Below are positions 1-6,910 of a stretch of 64,000 nucleotides of DNA, piece after piece. The notes under the pieces were generated by a model. It was not told the DNA's origin, searched no databases, and saw nothing but the letters and a program-made list of their open reading frames with translations. The stretch is from Geodermatophilus africanus. GTDB taxonomy: Bacteria > Actinomycetota > Actinomycetes > Mycobacteriales > Geodermatophilaceae. Numbering within the stretch: the stretch's first letter is position 1; each line of letters opens with the position of its first letter. The stretch lies in NCBI RefSeq assembly GCF_900107105.1, contig NZ_FNOT01000013.1:1-64000 (forward strand), given 5' to 3'. Position numbers and translations under genes: made by a program.

Positions 1-1
1 G

Positions 2-460
2 CGCAACGTGCTCGCCCGCGTCCCGAAGGGCAACGCCGAGATGGTCGCCGCCGCGATCCGGACGATCTTCGCCCAGCCCGACGCCGAGCACGTGCGCTCC
101 CAGCTCGACGTCATCGCCGGGATGCTCGGCCGCCAGTTCCCGCAGGTGGAAGCGATGCTGCGCGACGCGGCCGAGGACTTGTTGGCCTTCACCGGCTTCC
201 CGGTCGCGCACTGGAAGAAGATCTGGTCGACCAATCCGCTGGAGCGGCTGAACAAGGAGATCAAGCGGCGCACCGACGTCATCGGCGTCTTTCCCAACCC
301 CGCCGCGCTGCTCCGCCTCGCCGGCGCGGTGCTGGTCGAGGCGCACGACGAATGGCAGGTCTCCGACCGCCGCTACCTCTCCGAAGGCTCCATGGCCCAG
401 CTCGACCGCATCGATGACCCGGCCAAGGAGGTGGCGCAGCCGGCGCTGATCGCGTCATAG
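2..460 (+). CDS. IS256-family transposase, C-terminal part (5' end outside window)
   Basis: The frame is open from the window edge, so the gene is cut by the window rather than starting here. The visible 152 residues match the end of mutator-type (IS256) DDE transposases, including the run WKKIWSTNPLERLNKEIKRR, which lies just past the catalytic Glu region in this family. The end (SDRRYLSEGSM..., then EVAQPAL) is characteristic of actinobacterial members. The protein would cut and rejoin IS ends. It begins a stretch of broken mobile-element pieces, and its tail recurs at 6717. Family assignment is confident; whether the element is intact cannot be seen. Confidence 0.85.
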   Translation, partial: RNVLARVPKGNAEMVAAAIRTIFAQPDAEHVRSQLDVIAGMLGRQFPQVEAMLRDAAEDLLAFTGFPVAHWKKIWSTNPLERLNKEIKRRTDVIGVFPNPAALLRLAGAVLVEAHDEWQVSDRRYLSEGSMAQLDRIDDPAKEVAQPALIAS

Positions 461-1193
461 TCCCAACCGCAGAAGCTCTCCGCGGCCATGAGCTACACCA
501 CGACCGGGGACATCACCCCGGCCTGAAGCAGCGCTCCGAGCAGTCTGCACCGCAGACGCGGCTGTGAGCAGTGGCGGAATGCCTCGATCCCTCACGTCCC
601 GCATCCCGCCTACGCCCAACGGCTGTCCGAACGCGCGGCTGGAGTACCCCTCGATTGCCTTCACCGGCTGCCCTACCGTCGCCCGTGAACCGTCCTGGCG
701 TTGGTAGAGGCTCTGGGATAGCCCGCGTTCGGGCCCCGGTATCCGGCTCGTTCTAGACGTGTCCTAACCGTCACTTTGACCTGGCACTGGCGGCCCGCGG
801 TCCTGGCCGCGTCGGGAGCGCTGCAGCAGGCGGCGGTGGATCGCCTGGTGCTCGTCGGCGAACTGGTCGCGCTCGGCACCTACCGCGCCGGCCGCCCGCT
901 TCCTCAAGGCGGCGGTGGCGTCGGGCCTCAAGGTCTCGCCCAAGCGGCACCCAGGCCGGGGAGATGACGCTGCTCGGCCGTCTCGGCTTCGGCGCTCTGG
1001 CTGGCAGCAGTGCTCCTCGGACTGACTCGGAGCCAGCGGGCGACCTTGTCGGCGGTGCGGAGCCGGGCTTTGGAGGCGATCACTTGGTCGCGCCCGGACC
1101 GGTCATCTCGGCGTAGCGGTCGCACCAGCACTTCTGCCGACCAGGCGCGAGCATCCGTGTGCCCACACCACCAGCGCGCCCTGCTGGGGCGGG
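461..1193. other. Gene-poor stretch between IS end and cydB
   Basis: No convincing protein is seen on either strand; open frames here lack recognisable domains and overlap in several frames. The stretch contains a 32-base block (752-783) repeated at 5957. I read it as IS flank or decayed mobile DNA. Confidence 0.5.
752..783 (+). repeat. 32-base block, copy A (of 2)
   Basis: The block starts with TCTAGACGTGTCCT and ends with TTGACCTG. It matches 27 of 32 positions of the block at 5957-5988 in the same orientation. It may be the terminal sequence of a lost insertion sequence. Confidence 0.6.
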
Positions 1194-2243
1194 TCACGAG
1201 GTGGGAGCGCTCCCGGATGGCGGCGCCCCCGAAGACGTGGAGGACATGTTCGGCTGGGACCGCTGGAAGAGCACGTAGAGGTACACGAGTGCGGGGACCA
1301 GGATCAGCGAGCCGCCGACCAGTGCCACCAGCATGGCGATCAGGGTGGCCCGGCCCCCGGCGGCCTCCTCGATGGTCACCTCGGGCAGCAAGAGGTACGG
1401 GTACTGGGCGACGGCCCAGCCGAGGAGGATTGCGGCGACGGCGAGTGCTGACGCCAGCCGTGCGGGCACGTAGCGCCGGGTGGCTAGGAGCACGAACGCA
1501 GCGACGCCCGCGACGACGGAGAGCACCACCACAGGCAGGGCGCGGCCGGTGAGGCCCTCGAACAGCAGCGGGGCGTCGGCCCGGAGCACGAACAGGCCCG
1601 CGATGCCGACCAACCCGGTCAGCGCGGCGGTGCCGAGGGCGCGGAGGCGGAACTGGTCGGCGAGGTCCTCGGCGGCCTCGCGGTGTGCGTCGGCGCACAG
1701 GAACACGGCGGCGAGGTAGGCGCAGACGAGCACGGCGAGCACGCCCCCGAGCACGGACGCGGGATTCGTCCAGCTGGTGATCACGTCGCCGGCCGCGATG
1801 CCGGCCGGCACCCGCCCGGAGGCGACGCCGCCGACGACGGCCCCGAGGAAGTACGGCGTGACGAGCGAGGACAGGGCGAAGGAGGCGCCCAGGAAGCGGC
1901 GCATGCCCAGGGTGGTGATGCTCTTGCGGAACGCGAACGCCGCCCCCCGGGCGATCATCCCGAACGCGGCCAGCGTGAGCGGAATGTAGAGGGTGGTCAC
2001 CACGGCGGCGAAGGCGCCGGGAAACGCCGTCCACAGCACGACGAGGACGAAGATCAGCCAGACGTGGTTGGCCTCCCACACCGGGGCGATCGAGTGCTCG
2101 ATGAGGTCACGCTGGCGGGCACCGCGGCGGGTGCCGCCGGCAAGCAGGTCCCAGATGCCGGCTCCGAAGTCGGCGCCGCCGAAGAGCCCGTAGGCGATCA
2201 GGCCGACGAACATGACGCCGAGCACCACCTCCGCCAGCGTCAC
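1194..2243 (-). CDS. cydB: Cytochrome bd-type quinol oxidase subunit II
   Basis: Subunit II of the bd-type terminal oxidase, which with CydA reduces O2 to water using quinol electrons in the cytoplasmic membrane. The 349-residue protein begins VTLAEVVLGVMFVGLIAYG and carries GADFGAGIWDLL near residue 25 and WEANHVWLIFVLV near residue 60, both hallmark CydB motifs, followed by about nine hydrophobic segments. Length is normal for the family (about 340). The GTG start overlaps the cydA stop (GTGA), so the two are translationally coupled. No cydDC transporter genes follow; decayed mobile DNA lies downstream. Confidence 0.95.
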   Translation of the reverse strand: MTLAEVVLGVMFVGLIAYGLFGGADFGAGIWDLLAGGTRRGARQRDLIEHSIAPVWEANHVWLIFVLVVLWTAFPGAFAAVVTTLYIPLTLAAFGMIARGAAFAFRKSITTLGMRRFLGASFALSSLVTPYFLGAVVGGVASGRVPAGIAAGDVITSWTNPASVLGGVLAVLVCAYLAAVFLCADAHREAAEDLADQFRLRALGTAALTGLVGIAGLFVLRADAPLLFEGLTGRALPVVVLSVVAGVAAFVLLATRRYVPARLASALAVAAILLGWAVAQYPYLLLPEVTIEEAAGGRATLIAMLVALVGGSLILVPALVYLYVLFQRSQPNMSSTSSGAPPSGSAPTS

Positions 2244-3625
2244 CGGACCGCCGCCTCGCCGGTGTGCCGGTCGGGTGGCTCGGCGTCCACCTCCTGGGGC
2301 GCCGGGGTGTCGGCGCTGCCGGCCAGCCGCCGCAGCACGAAGACGGTGAGCCCGGTCAGCAGCACGTAGATGACCACCACGGCGTAGAAGCCGAGGTACA
2401 GCCCCGGCGCGGGGCTCACCGCGTCGGCGGTGCGCAGGATGCCGTAGACGATCCACGGCTGGCGTCCCACCTCGGTGGTGACCCAGCCGGCCTCCATCGC
2501 GACGATCGCCGCGACCCCGGAGACCGCGACGGCCCGCAGGAACCACGCCGTCTGCGGGATCCGGCGCTTCCGCCACCACGTCCAGCCGAACCAGCCGGCC
2601 AGTAGCAACAGTGCGGAGCCGAGGCCGACCATGGTGTCGAAGGCCAGGTGCACCACGTTGACCGGCGGGCGCTGGTCGGCCGGGAACTCCTCCAGGCCGA
2701 GCACCACGCCGTCCGGGTCGTGGTGGACCAGCAGCGACAGCCCGTTGGGGATCTCCAGCGCGTAGTGCATCTCGTCGTCGTAGTAGAGGCCGCCGACGGA
2801 GAGCGGGGCACCGGCCGTGGTCTCGTACTGGCCCTCCATCGCGGCGAGCTTGGCCGGCTGGTTGTCCGCGACGGCGTTGGCGATCCAGTCGCCGACGCCG
2901 ATCTGCACCGGCGTGAGAGCGGCCGCGAAGGTGAGCGGGATCAGCAGCCCGAGCCGGTGGCGTCGGTCGCGGCGCCCGCGCAGCATCCCCACGGCGTAGA
3001 CCGAGGCGATGGTGAAGCCGGTGACCATGTAGGCCGCCAGCAGCATGTGGGTGACCTGTGGCCAGGTGGACGGGCCGAACATCGCCGCCCACGGCTGCGC
3101 GTCGGTCACCCGCCCCTGCGCGTCGAGCCGGAAGCCGGTGGGGTTGTTCATCCACGCGTTGGCCGCGACGACGAAGAAGGCACCAGCCGGGCCGGAGAGG
3201 ATCATTGGCAGCGCGCTGAGCATGTGCGCCCTGGACGACAGCCGGTTCCAGCCGAACAGGTACACGCCGACGAAAATCGCCTCGATGAAGAAGGCGAACC
3301 CCTCCAGCACGAAGGGGAAGCCGAAGACCTCCCCGAAACGGTCCATCAGCCCGGGCCAGAGGATCCCCATCTCGAAGGACAGCAGGGTGCCGGACACGGC
3401 CCCGGCGGCGAACAGCACGCCCATCGCCTTGGCCCAGGTGTGCGCGAGCTCGGTGAGCGCCGCGTCACCCCGCTTGTACCCCCGCCACTCGGTGAAGACC
3501 GTGATCAGCGGGAAGGCGATGCCGAAACAGGCGAAGATGATGTGCCAGCCCAGCGACAGCGCCATCTGCATCCGCGCCGGATAGAGGTTCTCGGCAGCGT
3601 CGGCCAGCAGATCCAACGGGTTCAC
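2240..3625 (-). CDS. cydA: Cytochrome bd-type quinol oxidase subunit I
   Basis: Subunit I binds the haems and quinol of a bd oxidase. The protein has 461 residues. The haem-ligand His lies at about residue 28 in MALSLGWHIIFA. A Q-loop core QPAKLAAMEGQYE and the C-terminal GRQPW motif are all present. The Q-loop is short, as in the cyanide-insensitive (CIO) branch, and the C-terminal tail after the last membrane helix is charged. Transcription runs into cydB. The ATG start fits the conserved N-terminus (MNPLDLL, then RMQMALSLGWH). Identification is secure; the CIO-like label is inferred from loop length. Confidence 0.96.
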   Translation of the reverse strand: MNPLDLLADAAENLYPARMQMALSLGWHIIFACFGIAFPLITVFTEWRGYKRGDAALTELAHTWAKAMGVLFAAGAVSGTLLSFEMGILWPGLMDRFGEVFGFPFVLEGFAFFIEAIFVGVYLFGWNRLSSRAHMLSALPMILSGPAGAFFVVAANAWMNNPTGFRLDAQGRVTDAQPWAAMFGPSTWPQVTHMLLAAYMVTGFTIASVYAVGMLRGRRDRRHRLGLLIPLTFAAALTPVQIGVGDWIANAVADNQPAKLAAMEGQYETTAGAPLSVGGLYYDDEMHYALEIPNGLSLLVHHDPDGVVLGLEEFPADQRPPVNVVHLAFDTMVGLGSALLLLAGWFGWTWWRKRRIPQTAWFLRAVAVSGVAAIVAMEAGWVTTEVGRQPWIVYGILRTADAVSPAPGLYLGFYAVVVIYVLLTGLTVFVLRRLAGSADTPAPQEVDAEPPDRHTGEAAVR

Positions 3626-3844
3626 GCGGATCTCCGCTCAGGAGCTGGGGGTGCGGGACGATGCCGCCGCTCACGGGTTGTCCCGCCGTCGGGTACGCGA
3701 CGCTCACCCTGCCGCGAGCGACCGTGGAGCGCCAGGATGAGGACCGCCAAGAGCGGTGAGGCTGCGGCACGGCCCCGGCGCGGAGGACGGCGGTGGAGCC
3801 GTAGCCTGCGCCGGCGACGACCACCAGCAGGGCCAACCCCACCC

Positions 3845-4010
3845 GCTGACCGGCGGGGGACGCCGGAGCGCGCCAGCGGCGAAGCCGACCTACGCCGGAT
3901 ACGACCCGGCCGCGGTGCGCGCGTGGGCTGCCGGGCAGGGCATCGAGGTCAACGCCCGCGGGCGCATCAAGGCAGAGGTCGTGGAGAAGTTCCGGGCCGC
4001 CGGCAACTGA
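3845..4010 (+). pseudogene. Lsr2 C-terminal DNA-binding domain fragment
   Basis: The last about 36 residues (YDPAAVRAWAAGQG, then RGRIKAEVVEKFRAA) match the C-terminal domain of Lsr2, the actinobacterial H-NS-like xenogeneic silencer, including the RGR AT-hook-like motif that enters the minor groove. The N-terminal dimerisation domain is absent: upstream codons in the same frame (from about 3756) show no similarity. Full Lsr2 proteins have about 110 residues. The fragment lies just upstream of cydA on the opposite strand. It could be a decayed lsr2 paralogue or a short DNA-binding protein; I favour decay. Confidence 0.6.
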
Positions 4011-4611
4011 GCCGGCGGCGGCTGGCCGGCGTGTGCCCGACGGCAGGCAGGGGCCGGCGACGGGCCTCCGCCGTGCTCAACCGCTCCCCGTGGGCCTGGA
4101 GCCGCCGGCGGTCATCGGTTGGCCAGCCCGAGCGGGACGTCGGCGTGGCACGGCCGATCGAGGGGACACCAGCAGGCAAGTCCGTGGCCGCGCAGGATTC
4201 GGCGGGCCTCGGCGGCGTGGTCGCCGGCGGCCAGCGACGGGCCCACGCCACCGCGGTGGCGGTGTGCGGGCCGCGGATGACGCGCACGCCGTCGTCGTAG
4301 GCGCCGCGGCTCGCGGGAGGCGGGCACCGGCCAGTGAGGTGCTCCTCACTGGCCAGCCACAGGCAGGGGGCGTCGACCCGGCACGGATTGCCCAGCGGGT
4401 GGTCCGGGACACGAGCACGGCGCCCGACGGCTTGCGTCAGCCTCGGGCACGGCTCGGCCGGATGCGATGCGGGAGCCGCGACGCGCTCGACGGCGGGGGA
4501 GAGCGGGGTCAGGCTCCCCGCCCCGGCCCGCGAGGTCAAGCGGCGGGCCTGAGCCCGCGCTCGGCCGGATGCTCGCGACTGGGACGCGGCGCTCCCCGCC
4601 GTCGGCGAGAG
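4011..4611. other. No supported gene
   Basis: Several overlapping high-GC open frames exist on both strands, but none shows a domain or family resemblance. I see nothing further here. Confidence 0.4.
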
Positions 4612-4815
4612 TCACCGGGACGCATGGCGGCGGTGCAGGATCTCGGCGGTCAGCCGCCGGGTGCCATGGACCCGGCGTTGGTCGCAGCATGCCTCCCGGG
4701 CGGCGTGGGTGGCATGGGCCTCCTCGAGCTCAGCCGCAGTCGGGCCCGCCGCTGAGGGTGTGCCGGTCGTGGAAGGCGGTCCTGCTGACACCGAGCACCC
4801 GGCAGAGACGGCGCT
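4612..4815 (-). pseudogene. IS3-type transposase OrfB remnant, frameshifted
   Basis: Two adjacent frames on the minus strand together resemble the N-terminus of an IS3-family OrfB. One (about 4813-4730) reads RRLCRVLGVSRTAFHDR, like the usual CRVLGVSRSGYY start region, and ends at a stop. The other (about 4745-4612) reads TAAELEEAHATHAAR and then RVHGTRRLTAEIL, like the helper segment before the DDE core (YGxRRIHAEL). The DDE catalytic residues are absent. Resemblance is judged by eye, so confidence is moderate. Confidence 0.45.
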
Positions 4816-5020
4816 GCCTGCCGGAGGATGGCGCGCTCCGGGGGCATGCACGGGTATGCGGCAGTCACATGGGTGCCCACCGGCCGAGGCTCGTGCCTGG
4901 AACGACCGCGGACATGGGCGGTGACGAGCCGTCGTCCTGTCGGAGGAGTCCAGGGCCGTTTTCCCGTTCCTCGCGCCGGTGGCCGTCGCGGGGAACGGGA
5001 GTCTCACGTCGGGATGGTGC

Positions 5021-5341
5021 TCACGCGGTCGGTGGCTGGTAGTTCGGCTGCACCTGGCCGGCCGCGTCGACCTCTTCGGGGGTCATGAGGACGATGGTGC
5101 GCAGGTTGATGGCGCCGCTGCCGTTGACGGTGAGTGCGATGGCGGTCGCCGTTCGGGCGTCGGGCAGCTCGACGATGGTGTAGACGTCGTCGGATCCGAA
5201 CGCGAAGTCGAAGGTCTCCACGCGACCGCCCAGGTCCGCGACCATCTTCTCGATGACAGCCCGGCGAGAGGTGCCGCCGGCTGCCAGGACCCCCTTTGAG
5301 CCCTGCGGGGAGTAGTTGCCGACGAAAAGGTAGCGAGGCAT
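5021..5341 (-). CDS. GYD domain protein
   Basis: A 106-residue protein with the compact alpha/beta GYD fold: MPRYLFVGNYSPQGSKGVL at the start, and FDFAFGSDDVYTIVELPD in the middle where the family has the G-x-D/Y motif. It ends with a PEEVDAA segment typical of the family. The start has a strong GAGGAGG ribosome site. The biochemical role of GYD proteins is unknown. It stands alone among decayed elements and keeps a clean frame, so it is probably functional. Confidence 0.85.
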   Translation of the reverse strand: MPRYLFVGNYSPQGSKGVLAAGGTSRRAVIEKMVADLGGRVETFDFAFGSDDVYTIVELPDARTATAIALTVNGSGAINLRTIVLMTPEEVDAAGQVQPNYQPPTA

Positions 5342-5368
5342 GGTGCCTCCTCTCTCGGCCCCCGTGCG

Positions 5369-5385
5369 GGCGGGATGGTCCCGCC
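5369..5385. promoter_or_regulatory. Inverted repeat upstream of the GYD gene
   Basis: GGCGGGA-TGG-TCCCGCC is a perfect 7-base inverted repeat 28 bases upstream of the GYD start. It could be an operator or a 5' UTR hairpin; the sequence does not decide. Confidence 0.35.
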
Positions 5386-6116
5386 GGTGAGACCCGGCAA
5401 CAACGACCTTCGCAGCAGCGGGTCAGTCTCCGGCGTGGCGCCAACGGAGGGTCAGATCGCGTTCGCCACGCGGCGCCGCGCCCCGCGGAACACGGTCGCG
5501 ATGATCGTCAGAGTGCCGGCGGCCAGGTCGACGGCTGTCGGGCGGACTGCGCGCGCCCCGCCGATGCGGCCGTCACACCCAGCCACGTACGGATCTGCGG
5601 GGCGACGCATCCGCGAAGGCCTCGGCGGCCTCTTCTGACCACCATCTCGACCACTTTGGAAGTCGTCCGGTCCGTTCGCCGTCGTCCGCCGTTGTTTCCG
5701 TATGCGGTTGAGCTGCACGGACAAATCGAGGGCAACGGCCGTGTACCCCCGCGGCCGACGGCTGAGGGGTCATGTCGGCATGAGGGCCCCGCGGGCCGGA
5801 CATAATCAGTCGCGTGGGAGGTCGGCGGGGCTGGTGAGGCTGCGGGGGGACTGCCCCCAGTCGACCTGACTCCGTGCCTGTGGGGCTGCGACCTGCGCTG
5901 GCAGAACAAGATCCGCGCGGGAACGAGCGTTCCTCGGGCGGTGGCGGGCACCCAGATCTAGACGTGTCCTTATCGCGACCTTGACCTGTCGAAGGCGCCG
6001 CCTGTCGTAATAGATTGCGCCGCCCTGACCGGGCTCTCGGTTCAGTGGCTGGGCGGCGTCCTCAGGGGAAGTGCAGAACGGGGCCCTCGGGTGACGATGT
6101 CACGGTGACGAAGCGG
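5386..6116. other. Gene-poor stretch
   Basis: No supported protein on either strand. It holds the second copy of the 32-base block (5957-5988) and a GAAC-N4-GTTC palindrome at 5921-5932 that leads to no gene. Confidence 0.4.
5957..5988 (+). repeat. 32-base block, copy B (of 2)
   Basis: Matches copy A at 752-783 at 27 of 32 positions: the first 14 and last 8 bases are identical. Same orientation, 5.2 kb apart. Confidence 0.6.
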
Positions 6117-6154
6117 GAGCGCGGCGATGCAGGACGTCCTGCATCGCCGCGCTC
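6117..6154. repeat. Perfect 38-base palindrome
   Basis: The left arm GAGCGCGGCGATGCAGGAC is followed directly by its exact reverse complement with no spacer. It can form a 19-base-pair cruciform or transcript hairpin. No T-run follows. It lies in gene-poor DNA. Confidence 0.85.
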
Positions 6155-6585
6155 AGGTGCGGTGCTGTCCGGTTTGGCGGCAGGCGAAGACGTCTACGAC
6201 CTGATGGCGGCAGCGGCTCCGAGCCACGTCCCCGGCATCGGGAGAAGCACGTGCTGCGTGCCGCGCGCGACCTCGTCAAGGCCGGCGGGGAGGAACGGCC
6301 CCGAGATGGTCCACTCCCGCGCCGGGATCACTCGGCTGCGGGCCCATTCGGCCTGATCACCCGGCCGGGTCGCTCACCGACGACCGCACGCGGGCGCGCG
6401 TCGTCCACCCGCCAGGCACTTCCGCGGCCAGCGGTGGTTGCAGTTCTGGTTGCAGTTGCACCGAATCCGTGGCAGTTCGCCTCCGTCCGCTGCTGTGTCG
6501 AAAGGTCTCGAACTTGCTGGTCAGAGGGCCGTCATGGACGCTGGCGGACGACCACGAACGCGATCATGACGGCCTGGCAGTGTGG

Positions 6586-6617
6586 GGGTCAGGGGTTTGA
6601 GTCCCCTCAGCTCCACC
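6586..6617 (+). other. 3' fragment of tmRNA (ssrA), probable attachment site
   Basis: The sequence GGTCAGGGGTTTGAGTCCCC followed by TCAGCTCCACC is a T-arm plus acceptor 3' strand. The CAGCTCCACC ending is the hallmark of tmRNA 3' ends. The T-stem pairs (AGGGG with CCCCT). No 5' portion, tag reading frame or acceptor 5' strand (GGGGCTGA) is seen upstream. A lone ssrA 3' end is the classical scar of a tyrosine-integrase element. An integrase remnant lies at 10151-10519. Confidence 0.65.
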
Positions 6618-6619
6618 CC

Positions 6620-6663
6620 GACGACCAGGCCGTTCTCCTTCGGGGAGGACGGCCTGAGTCGTC
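6620..6663 (+). terminator. Hairpin following the tmRNA 3' fragment
   Basis: GACGAC-C-AGGCCGT-TCTCC pairs with GGAGG-ACGGCCT-GA-GTCGTC around a TTCG-type loop. The position just after the ssrA end suggests it is the original tmRNA terminator. No strong T-run follows. Confidence 0.6.
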
Positions 6664-6716
6664 TCCGGTGCCAGCGTGGTGGCCACTGGCGCGGATGCGG
6701 TGCCAGGTCAGTCCCA

Positions 6717-6822
6717 CAGGTCTCCGACCGCCGCTACCTCTCCGAAGGTTCCATGGCCCTCCTCGACCGCCCGATGCAATCAGACAAGGAGGTGGCGCAG
6801 CCGGCCCTGGTCCCGTCATCGT
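6717..6822 (+). pseudogene. IS256-family transposase tail, second fragment
   Basis: About 35 codons read QVSDRRYLSEGSMALLDR and then DKEVAQPALVPS. They correspond to the last residues of the transposase at the window start (QVSDRRYLSEGSMAQLDR). Nothing of the upstream transposase remains here, and the frame runs past the original stop position. It begins 100 bases after the tmRNA scar, in the same orientation as the first copy. Confidence 0.8.
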
Positions 6823-6910
6823 CACCACACCGCTGGCGAGCACGGTGAGAACTACTTCCACCACTCGGCGGAACGTCACCCCCTCACGCCTGAGTCAGCG
6901 CCGATCGCTG

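Noticed and set aside
928-4300. Long open frames overlapping cydAB in other frames and on the plus strand (e.g. 2648-4300, 928-2079)
   Set aside because: They are Arg/Pro/Ala-rich shadows of cydA and cydB, which are unmistakable; high GC makes such frames open by chance.
5921-5932. GAAC-N4-GTTC palindrome as a LexA (SOS) box
   Set aside because: The core fits but the flanks do not, and no gene starts downstream.
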